DNA of 64,000 nt from NCBI GenBank assembly GCA_002293535.1, contig DBDK01000005.1, forward strand, positions 1 through 64,000, written 5' to 3'. The position numbers were made by a program, and so were the translations under genes. Shown one piece after another: positions 17,469 to 26,181 of this stretch. Under the pieces are notes generated by a model. The model was not told where the DNA came from. It made no database searches and saw only the letters and a list, made by a program, of their open reading frames with translations. How positions within the stretch are numbered: position 1 is the stretch's first letter; each line of letters starts with the position of its first letter. The DNA is from Alistipes sp. UBA934. Lineage in GTDB: Bacteria > Bacteroidota > Bacteroidia > Bacteroidales > Rikenellaceae.

Positions 17469-18007
17469 ACCCCCGTTTGTTTTTCGGTGATCGGTATGGA
17501 GGTACTTCGCAGCTCGTCGGCCGACAATTCCAGTAGCCTGATCTTGCACAGGATGGATGGCTGATATGCTCCTCCACAGATACTCCACAGATTTGAAAGT
17601 TCCGTAAACGAGAGATTGACAGGTTCGATCGTCAGCGTATCGTTCGAGGGTGGAACATTCATCACCGAATGATTCTGTATATAATTCAGACTCTCGGAAA
17701 GTATCCGCAACCCCTCTCCATACTGCTTTTCAGCGAAAAATGCAGTCACCAGCACATACAGGTTGATCTGCCAGGGCGGAGACGATTTAGTCAGTCTCTC
17801 TCCCGATGATCGATGGACAAATGTTATCCCGCCGGCAGTCTCTCTTTCCACATTGACGAGCGTTACCAGTAGCTTGTTCGGTGCCGTTCCGCTTCGATTT
17901 TCCGGTGCCGACAGCAGTACCATATCGTCACGCAGGGAGAAGACCCGCGAGAGATACTCCGAGAGACCCTCGGCGAAACAGGATAGCGTACGATAAACCA
18001 TCGACAT
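17465..18007 (-). CDS. DUF4255 protein (Afp16/Pvc16-like tube or sheath terminator)
   Basis: The protein carries the DUF4255 N-terminal pattern: MVYRTLSCFAEGLSEYLSRVF, then NKLLVTLVNVERE and WQINLYVLVTAFFAEKQYGEG, and a C-terminal NVPPSNDTLTIEPVNLSFTELSNLW segment divided by short loops. Afp16/Pvc16 proteins cap the tube and sheath and set termination. Three starts are possible at 18028, 18007 and 18001. I use 18007 because the first lies in a stretch without family similarity. It is the first structural gene after the AraC-type regulator. Confidence 0.85.
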   Translation of the reverse strand: MSMVYRTLSCFAEGLSEYLSRVFSLRDDMVLLSAPENRSGTAPNKLLVTLVNVERETAGGITFVHRSSGERLTKSSPPWQINLYVLVTAFFAEKQYGEGLRILSESLNYIQNHSVMNVPPSNDTLTIEPVNLSFTELSNLWSICGGAYQPSILCKIRLLELSADELRSTSIPITEKQTGV

Positions 18008-18049
18008 TCGTCTTTGAACAGACGACAATAGTACACAACTATCGCAGGT

Positions 18050-18081
18050 AAAATGTTGCGATTTACGAATTGCAACATTTT
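18050..18081. promoter_or_regulatory. Perfect 10-bp inverted repeat between the regulator and the first structural injection gene
   Basis: Arms AAAATGTTGC (18050-18059) and GCAACATTTT (18072-18081) are exact inverted copies around a 12-base spacer. One arm codes for the last residues of the AraC-type regulator; the other lies in the short gap to the DUF4255 gene. On plus it is followed by a T run and would look like a terminator, but no plus-strand gene precedes it. On minus it could be an operator for the regulator or a weak hairpin that adjusts readthrough into the structural genes. Confidence 0.5.
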
Positions 18082-18596
18082 TTTTCGATCGATCGGCAAA
18101 AATCTCGTGGCGAAGAGCGTGTTATCTGTTTGAATGCCCGGAAGAAAGTGGTGCGGTCGTTGAAACCTACGTCGTAGGCTATTTCGGAGAAGTTGCAGGT
18201 GCAGTCGGGATCTGAAAGTCGGGCTATCGCTTCTGTGATGCGAATCTCGTTGAGCCAGCGGCAAAAGTGCCTGCCTGTATTCCTGTTTACCGCCCGCGAA
18301 ATATAGACTCTGTTTACCCCCAACTTGTCGGACAGGCTCGTGAGCGTCAAACCGGGACGCAGGTAGTCCTTCTGTTCGATCACTCGGCGGCGTATTTCCG
18401 CCATAATCATCATCTCCTTCTCTGAAGATGTGCATCGTTTTGGCAGTGGCTTTTGCTTCTTTTTCTCTTCGGCTTGCCGCACTGCTCGCAGCCGGATTAT
18501 AGTTCCGATCAATCCCGCCGCGAGCAACATAGAAAACATCAGGGAATAATGATACAGGCGGCGAAAGTGTTCGGTATCGTCACTGTTCCTACACAT
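18063..18596 (-). CDS. Membrane-anchored AraC-type transcription regulator
   Basis: The 177-residue protein has a short N-terminus, one hydrophobic segment at about residues 18-36 (LMFSMLLAAGLIGTII), a basic and glutamate-rich linker, and a C-terminal AraC double helix-turn-helix: LTLTSLSDKLGVNRVYISRA for the first helix pair and SEIAYDVGFNDRTTFFRAFK for the second. There is no ligand or sensor domain, unlike the long TPR-linked AraC regulators common in Bacteroidales. It lies upstream of the injection operon on the same strand, with only a palindrome between, and is the obvious candidate to control it. Tethering suggests signalling from the membrane. It might also be the remnant of a longer sensor. 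Confidence 0.8.
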   Translation of the reverse strand: MCRNSDDTEHFRRLYHYSLMFSMLLAAGLIGTIIRLRAVRQAEEKKKQKPLPKRCTSSEKEMMIMAEIRRRVIEQKDYLRPGLTLTSLSDKLGVNRVYISRAVNRNTGRHFCRWLNEIRITEAIARLSDPDCTCNFSEIAYDVGFNDRTTFFRAFKQITRSSPRDFCRSIEKKCCNS

Positions 18597-18600
18597 ATTT

Positions 18601-18608
18601 CAAATATA
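18601..18608 (-). promoter_or_regulatory. Putative -7 box of the regulator gene
   Basis: The minus strand reads TATATTTG, matching the Bacteroidetes -7 consensus TAnnTTTG, immediately upstream of the regulator start at 18596. The spacing gives an almost leaderless transcript, and no convincing -33 box was found, so this is only a candidate. Confidence 0.35.
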
Positions 18609-18699
18609 ACAAAAAAGCACTACCTTTATAACTCACACTGATTCCGACACATTGGCCAGGGCCTTCTCAGGGGCTTTTGCCGACAAACAGTTTGAAATG

Positions 18700-18732
18700 A
18701 AAAGGAGCGAGTTAATTTAACTCGCTCCTTTT
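18700..18732 (-). terminator. Intrinsic terminator after the GH20 gene
   Basis: An exact palindrome with 16-base arms around one central base lies seven bases past the stop of the hexosaminidase gene. The arms read AAAAGGAGCGAGTTAA and its complement, so on minus the stem is followed by a T-rich tail. It separates the glycan operon from the injection-system regulator and would work on both strands. Confidence 0.8.
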
Positions 18733-18739
18733 ACCTGAA

Positions 18740-20947
18740 TCAATATTCTCTCACTTTCATACCCTGTCCCTTTAGCCAGGGTAGCTCCTTTTGCTCTATT
18801 ATCGAGCGGAACTGCGTATAATCGGCTTCGAACGCTGCTTCTTCGTTCGGTTCGGAGCTCCAGTCGGGGTAGGCATTCCAGGCACGTTCCGGCAATCCCA
18901 GCATCTTGGGGAACAGTGAGCGGCTAACCATATCGAAATTGCGGAAAGTTTCCGCCCACAGCTGCCCCTGCAATCCGAGAATGTTCTTTGCACCTTCCGG
19001 GGTCAGTTGCACCAGCCCTTTGCCGGCACCCACCACACTTTTCGGCGTTCCATTGAATTCGGTTCTCAGCGAAGCGTAAATGTTATAAGGTTGCATTGCG
19101 AAGGAAGCCTTGTCTGTCACATAGCCACCCCAGGCAAGGCCCGGTTCTTCGGGTGAGGGACTGTAAGCCAAGTCGAAGTAGAGATTCCCCACATTGCTGA
19201 ACACTACCGGATAGCCCTCATTTGCAAGCGTATAAGGCACCTCTGCAGAAGCCCCGTTGGTACTCCAGCAATTCACATAGCCGAGGTTGCCTTTCACCTT
19301 TTCGCGGAAATCGTCACTGCGGCCTTCCACCAATTCCTGCCAGCCGGCCATCTTGATTCCACGTGCCGCCAGCAGTTCGTTCACCTTTAATATATAGTAT
19401 TCTCCCAGTGCCACATCGCCCGCAATTCCGTTCTCTGCCATAAACTTGTCTGCGATGGGCGATGCTGTCCAGGCGCCGCGGGGAATTTCGTCACCACCCA
19501 CGTGTACCGCCCAAATGGGAGCTCCCGCTTCTTTGTACATTGCCACGATCTCGTCGATAACTTTCTCCATAAAGCGATAGGTCGAGGGCATTGCCACGTT
19601 CATCACGTTGTCGTTATAGTCCTGGATCGACATATAGACCGACTTGTCGTCCACATCGTGCAGCATATATTCCGTTGCTTTCGCCGGGTCGGAATCTTTG
19701 TATTTGTTGTAACGCGCTTTCATAGACACGATTGCAGCCCTTGCGTGGCCCGGCGACTCGATTTCCGGAATCACGAGTATATGACGCGCAGAAGCATATT
19801 TCAGCAATTCGATGAACTCTGCACGGGTCAGATGGCCTGTTCCCGTTGTGTTTTCGGGTCCCATTCCTCCACCGTAACCCGGCACCAGCATATCGCTTTC
19901 GTCGGGAGTGTATCCGCGTCGCGCACCCACTTCGGTAAGCTCCGGCAACCCCGGAATCTCAAGTCTCCAGCCTTCATCGTCTGAGAAGTGGAAGTGGAAC
20001 ACGTTGAGCTTGTAGCTTGCAAACAGGTCGATCAGTTTCAGAACGTTCTCATATTCAGTGTAGTTTCTGGCGATGTCCACGTGCTGGCCTCTGAAGTGGA
20101 AATCGGGCCAATCCTGGATCGTAACGTTATTCAGTTCTACGGGAATCGTGGCTCCTTTCAGCATATCCAGCAGCGTTTGCGCCCCGTAGAGAGCTCCCGA
20201 TCCGGTTGCTGCCAGTATATTCACTTCTCCGTTCTCGATCTTCAGCGTGTAGCCTTCCGAGTTTTTTTGATTCGTATCGGCCACAAAGTTTATTGCCGTT
20301 CCTTCGCCCTGTTCGATCCCACAGGCTTTCAGCTTTTCCGCCAACAGCGCTGCATCTCCTGCAAACTCTACCGGGGCGTTGATCTTCACGCTCTTACCGA
20401 TCTGAGTCGTCCCTTCTGCCGCCATAACACTCTTTGGGGAAGGAATAATGTCGGTCTGAGTGATTGGTTGCGGCTTGAATCCGTCGTGAGGACGCGCAGG
20501 TACAGGAATCGAATCGAAACTGAATGCCACGGGCCGTGCCTTTCCATTCAGCACAATGAACATCCCTTCGGGGGCGTTCCAGTTGCTGTTGAAGCGTACA
20601 TTTGTCGGTAGCACTATGTCTCGTGTTTCTCCCGGCGCCAGAGGTGCAAAATTTTCTGTCGGCACCATCCTCACCAGTCCCGAACCGCCACTTATGGCTT
20701 CGATCTGCACTGGCATTTCATCGGGCAGGGGAGGGATCACTCGGCCTCTGGATTGGTTGAACCACACTTCCCAACCATCGGCCAGTTCTTTGCCTGTGTT
20801 GTTTGTGATCACAAAATGTTCAGTTCTCTGGTCTCCGCTTCCGTCGGCCGACCAGTGAATTGCAATTGGCGGGGTGTTCTCAGTTCCCGCGCAGGCAACG
20901 AGCAGCATAAGCACTCCCGCCATCAAAAATCTGCTAAAGTTTTTCAT
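18740..20947 (-). CDS. Beta-N-acetylhexosaminidase (GH20) lipoprotein
   Basis: The 735-residue protein starts with a lipoprotein signal (LMLLVACAG, Cys at about 19). It continues with a carbohydrate-binding-like N-terminal region (WEVWFNQSRGRVIPP), a GH20b-type domain, then the GH20 catalytic barrel. The catalytic Asp-Glu pair is in HVGGDEIP near residue 480, with the substrate-assisted mechanism known for the family. GWQELVEGR and the tryptophan-rich end (GLQGQLWAETFRN) are also typical. It removes terminal GlcNAc or GalNAc from chitin oligomers or glycoconjugates and is probably on the outer membrane or in the periplasm. It is the last gene of the operon behind the chitinase-like and ThuA-like genes. 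Confidence 0.92.
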   Translation of the reverse strand: MKNFSRFLMAGVLMLLVACAGTENTPPIAIHWSADGSGDQRTEHFVITNNTGKELADGWEVWFNQSRGRVIPPLPDEMPVQIEAISGGSGLVRMVPTENFAPLAPGETRDIVLPTNVRFNSNWNAPEGMFIVLNGKARPVAFSFDSIPVPARPHDGFKPQPITQTDIIPSPKSVMAAEGTTQIGKSVKINAPVEFAGDAALLAEKLKACGIEQGEGTAINFVADTNQKNSEGYTLKIENGEVNILAATGSGALYGAQTLLDMLKGATIPVELNNVTIQDWPDFHFRGQHVDIARNYTEYENVLKLIDLFASYKLNVFHFHFSDDEGWRLEIPGLPELTEVGARRGYTPDESDMLVPGYGGGMGPENTTGTGHLTRAEFIELLKYASARHILVIPEIESPGHARAAIVSMKARYNKYKDSDPAKATEYMLHDVDDKSVYMSIQDYNDNVMNVAMPSTYRFMEKVIDEIVAMYKEAGAPIWAVHVGGDEIPRGAWTASPIADKFMAENGIAGDVALGEYYILKVNELLAARGIKMAGWQELVEGRSDDFREKVKGNLGYVNCWSTNGASAEVPYTLANEGYPVVFSNVGNLYFDLAYSPSPEEPGLAWGGYVTDKASFAMQPYNIYASLRTEFNGTPKSVVGAGKGLVQLTPEGAKNILGLQGQLWAETFRNFDMVSRSLFPKMLGLPERAWNAYPDWSSEPNEEAAFEADYTQFRSIIEQKELPWLKGQGMKVREY

Positions 20948-20965
20948 TATTTAAGATTGATTTGG

Positions 20966-21796
20966 TTAAAAAGTCGTCTCCTGTGTTACCTCTCCGGTTG
21001 CTGCCCACTCTGCACCACGCAACAAGGTCGTTTGAAAGCCCGCATCTTCCATCGAGTATCTCATATCGGGGTCGTTTCCCGCGTGGCCCATTGCCGTCAC
21101 AAAAACTCGGCCGTGCCCATAATCGACCGTCCACAGCATCGGTTCGTGTCTTCCCGAACCACCCACTGCCGGGTCGTCCCAGGCCGTCGCCAGTACTACC
21201 ATATTTTTCGCCGGGCCGCGAGCTTTGCCGTAAAGTTCGTCCTTGACGTGTTCCCACTCTTCTGGCAGACCCTTTAATATAGGATGGTCGGGTAGGCGAT
21301 GAGTTACGGTAAATGGATGTTGCAGAGCGTGATGACCCGCCCAGCCCGGAGTGTAGTCATATACCACGCGCCCGTCTTCCCAATAGACCCACGGCCCATC
21401 TTTCTCCGAACGCAAATCCCAGGCGCCAAGTCCCGTCATCTTGTTCCACTCCTTCCAGTCTGCCATCGGTACTATAGAGGAGTGCACTACCACAACTCCG
21501 CCTCCGTCTGCCACCCATTGCTCGAATTTCCGTCTCGCTTCTTCGCTCGGCGCTTCGCCTCCCCAATTCACCACCACCAGCTCGTATCCTTCCAACCTCT
21601 CTGCTGCCTGCTCGAACCCGATCGCCCATTCTCCCACCTCGAACATTCCGTCACTTTCCAGGATCTCTTCCAGCTTTTCGCTTCCGCCTTTCCACCAGTG
21701 GCTTCCGTCCTGCCCGGTCACGATCAGTGTGCTAATTTGTGCTTCTGCGCTCCACACTCCCGTGAGCGCACACGCCAACATCAGCCACTTTCTCAT
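20966..21796 (-). CDS. ThuA-like secreted protein
   Basis: The frame extends into the preceding gene, but the ATG at 21796 overlaps its stop in ATGA form and opens a signal peptide (MRKWLMLACALTGVWSAEAQ). The 276-residue product has the ThuA-like fold related to class I glutamine amidotransferases: LIVTGQDGSHWW, a VVVNWGG strand, VVVVHSS and a late GHGRVFVTAMGHAG. The catalytic Cys of amidotransferases is absent, as usual in ThuA proteins. These occur in sugar-utilisation operons, with trehalose as the best known case. Placed between a chitinase and a hexosaminidase, it may handle amino-sugar products; the reaction is unknown. Confidence 0.85.
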   Translation of the reverse strand: MRKWLMLACALTGVWSAEAQISTLIVTGQDGSHWWKGGSEKLEEILESDGMFEVGEWAIGFEQAAERLEGYELVVVNWGGEAPSEEARRKFEQWVADGGGVVVVHSSIVPMADWKEWNKMTGLGAWDLRSEKDGPWVYWEDGRVVYDYTPGWAGHHALQHPFTVTHRLPDHPILKGLPEEWEHVKDELYGKARGPAKNMVVLATAWDDPAVGGSGRHEPMLWTVDYGHGRVFVTAMGHAGNDPDMRYSMEDAGFQTTLLRGAEWAATGEVTQETTF

Positions 21797-24700
21797 TGCT
21801 TTTCCTGTGGATAAAGTCCGTAATATATCGCGCGACTCAGAGCCAGATCGTCCGTATCGCCTGCAAAGTCCCAATACATCACTCCGCGCAAGCCTCTGTC
21901 GTTTATGTATTTGGTTTTGATCTCCAGCGAGCGTGGATCGTCATATCCGGCGACCATCTCTCCTTCTTCATTCACCAAATAAGGCCCTTTTGCCACGTCG
22001 TCCCAGCGTTTTTCGTAACCTTCCAGTTCGGCCAGCACACGGTAATTCGTGAACCCGCGAATTTCCCTTATCGCCCGTCCATAGAAAGGTACACCCATCA
22101 CCAATTTATGCGTCGGCACTCCTGCTGCAAGGTGCGCTTCCACGGCTTCGTGTGTTGTTATGTTGCTCGATCGCTCCGAACGATACAGGGCCGAATGGTG
22201 CCTGTGGCCGGTCTGATCCATATCATAGGCCATTATGTTCACGAAATCCACATAAGGATTTATTGCTCTGAAGTCCACATAGTTAGCATTCGCAGCTGAA
22301 GCCAATGTCAGCAGTTTATCCGGCCCGATTGCTTCTCGCAGGTCGCGCATCAACAGCGTAAAGTTTTTCGTATCATTCGGCGAAGAAGATATTCCCGCCG
22401 CATCCGAAGTAGGGTATTCCCAGTCTATGTCTATTCCGTCCAGCCCGAATTCATCCACCACTCTTCGGGCATCCTTAGCAAACGACCGGCGAAATTCCTC
22501 CGAGGCCGCCATTTCGCTGAAACGCCCGCTTCCCCAACCACCGATAGATATAAGCACTTTGAAATCAGGATTTTGTTCTTTCAGCGCCACCAGCTTGTGT
22601 AACCGCTCAGGATTGCTCACTCTAACTCCGTCGAAGGTGTCGCTCACGTGCCCGAAGGCGTAATTGGCGTGTGTCAGCAGATTTGGGTCGGGCAGGGGTT
22701 CTGTCCACGAGGTCACGTAACCCAGCACTACTTTTTCCGGTTCGGCCAGTTCGATCACCTTGCGCGCCCATTTCGTTTTCAGATTCTCTCCTTTTTCATC
22801 CACTTCGAATTTCCCGTCTTCGAAATGCTCCATCACGAGTTTTTTCACTGCACCCGCCTCCTCAAGCACAATATCTCGCTTCGTCGATAGCACCACGTCC
22901 GAGAGGTGTTGTACTTGCCCTGTAGCGTCATCTACTACTGCATAATATTGCTTAAAAATGTCGAACTCCGGGTAGTGTCCATTATCCGCGGCAAACAGGA
23001 TCACTCGTTCCGGGGCTTCGTCGCTGTCCATCTGCGCCAGTTCCATTTTATGCGCCCAAAATCCGCGACGCCCTGCTTCGGCGGGATGATTCGTGTTAAG
23101 GGGCACTCTCACTCTCCACAGCGAATTGTGCGAAGTTATGTAGAGCATTCCGTGGTCGGTTTTGCTGAACGCCAGCGTCAGGGGCCTTTCAGGCACGATG
23201 ATCTCGCCGATGCGTTCTCCCGCAGGATTGAAGATATAAATCTGCCCATCGGCTACATATAGGTTCCCCGATGCATCCACCGCCGAACCTGTTTCGCCCG
23301 TTTCCACGAAATATTTCATATTCGACAGCGTTCCGTTCGTCGCCACATCCAGCCGTACCATTCTCTTGTCATACTCGTCGCTCGTGTAGAACGGCTTTCC
23401 CGGTACAGCTTCCAAGGACGAGAGTGCTCGCGCCAGATCGTATTGGTTGGGTATGATAGTCACTCCGTCCGGCGCCACGAAGCACTCCTCCGGTACGAAA
23501 TTCACTACCGTGTTGAAATCGTGGAAATCCCTCCAGCGGTTCGACGGATAGAGCGCCTTTTTCACTACTCCCACCTCACTCATCTTCTTACGTTCCAGCA
23601 GCTTGATCGTCTCTTCGGGTCTCTTCGGATCAATGGTATAAACCAGCGTCGTGTAACCGTTGTTTCCGTATCCGCTGAACGATGTTCCTCTCGTATCTGG
23701 GTAGGTCGCCGGCACCTCCGGAGCGCCGTTCACAATATAGCCGGGTTGCGGCGTATATCTGAACACGACCAACAAATTATCCTCCGTATCGACTGCCGTT
23801 GCCAGGGGTTCCCATTGGAAGTCTGCGACCATCGTCACTTGCTGGGTTTCGGGCGACCACTTGTAAACCCTCCTGAGGCGTTGCTCGCAGAAATAGATAT
23901 TTCCGTTGCTGTCGCTGCTCAGCCCTTGTGCGAACTCGAACCCTGTTGCCAGTCTTTCGGGCCGACCCACATTGTCGCGCAGATCTTCCACTCGCTTCTC
24001 TTTTCCCGTGACATACAGCCTGTTTAGCTCCCAGGGCCTCACTGCGATGCCCGTATTCACGTCATACAGCGTTTCAGCAGCGACGTACTTCGTTTGTGCA
24101 AAATTGTGCGTATTCAGGAACTCCACATCTTGACATCCCCACGTTCTGATCGCGTAAGGGTAGGGGGTATTCACTCTGATCACCTGGAACATATAAAGGT
24201 TTGCGAACAGCACGTTGGAGCAATTCTCAAGCTCGATCGGTTGGCAATATTGTCCTTCTCTGCTCTCTTCTTCGAGTTGAAAAGCATAAGCTTTCCAGTT
24301 GCTCACGTTTTTGAACCTCGCTTCGTTCCTCACGTGATGTTCCAGCGACATAGCGTAAATTTTCCCCGGCGTCGATGTATCCGAAACATACAACCCGCTG
24401 ATTGCGTAACTGCTTGCCGTCCACACGTTTTTGAAGACTCCTCCGCCACCGTTCGTCACCCACAGGCTCCAGTATTGTGTGTCCCACGCATAGTCCTTTC
24501 CCGGAGCGGCCAGCGGGCTGTCGGGCGAGGATATTCTCGGTTGCTGTGGCGCTCTCGACCCTCCGGTGCGTTCGGCTTCCGGTCTCGGCCTTGTCATTCC
24601 TCCGTGTCCTCCCACGAACTTCACATCGTTCATATATGATTTCTCTCCACTCTGCCACTTGCAACCCACTGCTCTGTAGTTATATGCTCCGGTGTTCAGT

Positions 24701-26115
24701 CCCAGTCCCGTCACGATGTTCGTTCCTTCTTTGGGGGTTTCCAGCAGTGCTTTCGGCCCTCCGAACCCGCTGAATGCCGGCGTACTCTCCTTGAGGATCA
24801 GCTGAGTAGCAAACGGATGCAGTGCGATCAAATTAGTGTGCGGTTTCAACTCTATTGTTTCCGAAACAACGTACCATCCTTGGGGCAGATAGATATTCTT
24901 TTGTGCTGCTATGGCTTTGCGGAAAGCTTCCGTGTCGTCCGTTTCTCCGTCACCCACCGCTCCGAAATCGCGTACTGAAACCCACGTGCTCATATCCGGT
25001 ATCGCCGGAACGTCCTTTGCAAACGCTGCGGGCATTTTTGCCAGCGGCTCTGCATCCAGATCGGTGCGCATTTCGGGTTTAGCATTCAGCGCGTCCATTT
25101 GCAACCCGTGCGTAAAGTTCTTCACTCGGTATATTCCTCGGCCGGAACCCTCAAGACGCGCCATCGCTTCGCCCGTTCTTGCCACGGCCAGCGTCCCGAC
25201 ACCGCGACACACCACATTTCTCAACGCTATCTGGTTTGCCGCATTCCCCACGTTGCTTATCACCATCGCCGGCCCGCTCACTCCATCGAACACACTGTCT
25301 TCAATGAAAAGTTTGTCTGCGTAATTCTCGTCTATATCCACCACACAAGGCACATTTTTCGCCGTCATCCTCACGATCGCCATCCCTCCCTCTTGCGAAC
25401 GAATGGCTGCTTTTCGCTGACCTTCGAAATATACATCCACCACCATCATCGGCCATCCCGGAGAGGCTTTCGTCGTGTAGATTCCCCAGTCGCCGCCGTA
25501 GAAGCGCACGTTTTCCATCTCGTTGCCCACTTCGAACAGGCCTGCACGACCGTTTTCAGCGTGCACGTCCATATGCGATATGTAGCTGTGTTGCGCATAG
25601 TGCGTCCTCAGCGCCACCGCCCAGGGATTCCCCTTGCCGATTCTCAGGTTTATGTTCGACATACAGCTGTAAAAAGTGCTGGGGCTCGCATCGGGCACCT
25701 GCTGGGGATTGCTCACCATTCCGCTCGTAAACCAGAACATATAGTTCGCCTTGCCCTTGTCGCCGGGTCTTTCTTGCTGAAAACCGGGCGAACCTGCAGC
25801 CAGAACTATCTCCGGCCTCTTTGCTCCATAACCTATCAGCCTCACAGCTCTCGGTATATAGATCGTTTTTGAGATCGTGTAGGTTCCGGGACCCACGAAT
25901 ATTATCCCGAAAGCCTGCTCCCTGGTCACACGATAGATCATATCCTGCAGGGCATCGCTCACGTCGTCGCCGGCTTTTGCACCGATCTCGGCGTGCGAAA
26001 AGTAAAGAGCTTGTGGATCGTTCGGTCGTTGTTTGAACACCGATTCACCGTTTGTGGCCATAGCTGCGAGGGGCATCAGCACCGCTGCGAGCAAAATAAT
26101 AAGTTTGGATTTCAT
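21793..26115 (-). CDS. Giant secreted glycan hydrolase: tandem beta-helix, beta-propeller and GH18 chitinase
   Basis: The start at 26115 is chosen because it opens a signal peptide (MKSKLIILLAAVLMPLAAMA). The 1440-residue protein has two consecutive pectate-lyase-3 type beta-helix segments, the second beginning VSVRDFGAVGDGETDDTEAF near residue 380. Tandem segments of this kind resemble GH55 beta-1,3-glucanases. A propeller region with repeated blade phrases (GNIYFCEQRL, NLYVADGQIYIF) covers roughly 710-1060. A GH18 domain runs from about 1127 to the end, with the catalytic DGIDIDWEYP near 1225 and the MAYDM, MGVPFYG motifs. The GH18 call is certain. A beta-glucanase role for the N-terminal part is inference; it could also only bind glycans. 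It is the first gene of an operon with ThuA and GH20. Confidence 0.88.
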   Translation of the reverse strand: MKSKLIILLAAVLMPLAAMATNGESVFKQRPNDPQALYFSHAEIGAKAGDDVSDALQDMIYRVTREQAFGIIFVGPGTYTISKTIYIPRAVRLIGYGAKRPEIVLAAGSPGFQQERPGDKGKANYMFWFTSGMVSNPQQVPDASPSTFYSCMSNINLRIGKGNPWAVALRTHYAQHSYISHMDVHAENGRAGLFEVGNEMENVRFYGGDWGIYTTKASPGWPMMVVDVYFEGQRKAAIRSQEGGMAIVRMTAKNVPCVVDIDENYADKLFIEDSVFDGVSGPAMVISNVGNAANQIALRNVVCRGVGTLAVARTGEAMARLEGSGRGIYRVKNFTHGLQMDALNAKPEMRTDLDAEPLAKMPAAFAKDVPAIPDMSTWVSVRDFGAVGDGETDDTEAFRKAIAAQKNIYLPQGWYVVSETIELKPHTNLIALHPFATQLILKESTPAFSGFGGPKALLETPKEGTNIVTGLGLNTGAYNYRAVGCKWQSGEKSYMNDVKFVGGHGGMTRPRPEAERTGGSRAPQQPRISSPDSPLAAPGKDYAWDTQYWSLWVTNGGGGVFKNVWTASSYAISGLYVSDTSTPGKIYAMSLEHHVRNEARFKNVSNWKAYAFQLEEESREGQYCQPIELENCSNVLFANLYMFQVIRVNTPYPYAIRTWGCQDVEFLNTHNFAQTKYVAAETLYDVNTGIAVRPWELNRLYVTGKEKRVEDLRDNVGRPERLATGFEFAQGLSSDSNGNIYFCEQRLRRVYKWSPETQQVTMVADFQWEPLATAVDTEDNLLVVFRYTPQPGYIVNGAPEVPATYPDTRGTSFSGYGNNGYTTLVYTIDPKRPEETIKLLERKKMSEVGVVKKALYPSNRWRDFHDFNTVVNFVPEECFVAPDGVTIIPNQYDLARALSSLEAVPGKPFYTSDEYDKRMVRLDVATNGTLSNMKYFVETGETGSAVDASGNLYVADGQIYIFNPAGERIGEIIVPERPLTLAFSKTDHGMLYITSHNSLWRVRVPLNTNHPAEAGRRGFWAHKMELAQMDSDEAPERVILFAADNGHYPEFDIFKQYYAVVDDATGQVQHLSDVVLSTKRDIVLEEAGAVKKLVMEHFEDGKFEVDEKGENLKTKWARKVIELAEPEKVVLGYVTSWTEPLPDPNLLTHANYAFGHVSDTFDGVRVSNPERLHKLVALKEQNPDFKVLISIGGWGSGRFSEMAASEEFRRSFAKDARRVVDEFGLDGIDIDWEYPTSDAAGISSSPNDTKNFTLLMRDLREAIGPDKLLTLASAANANYVDFRAINPYVDFVNIMAYDMDQTGHRHHSALYRSERSSNITTHEAVEAHLAAGVPTHKLVMGVPFYGRAIREIRGFTNYRVLAELEGYEKRWDDVAKGPYLVNEEGEMVAGYDDPRSLEIKTKYINDRGLRGVMYWDFAGDTDDLALSRAIYYGLYPQEKQ

Positions 26116-26149
26116 AAAAATAAAAAAGGGGTTCGTTTTCTGAACCCCT
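26116..26149 (-). terminator. Terminator-type hairpin directly in front of the giant hydrolase gene
   Basis: On the minus strand an 8-base stem (arms at 26127-26134 and 26142-26149, AGGGGTTC type) is followed by a long T tract ending one base before the start codon at 26115. It lies between the fimbrial operon and the hydrolase operon. It could simply end the fimbrial transcript, or, if the hydrolase promoter lies upstream in the AT-rich stretch 26150-26180, it would act as a leader attenuator. Confidence 0.75.
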
Positions 26150-26181
26150 AAATTATATATAATATTTGTAACCTGCAAATC

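Noticed and set aside
17468..17588. Longer start for the unknown injection protein at 17588
   Set aside because: It would overlap most of the 3' part of the DUF4255 gene; the ATGA start at 17468 fits operon layout.
18078..18085. Plus-strand terminator formed by the 18050-18081 palindrome and T run
   Set aside because: No plus-strand gene precedes it, so an operator or minus-strand role is more likely.
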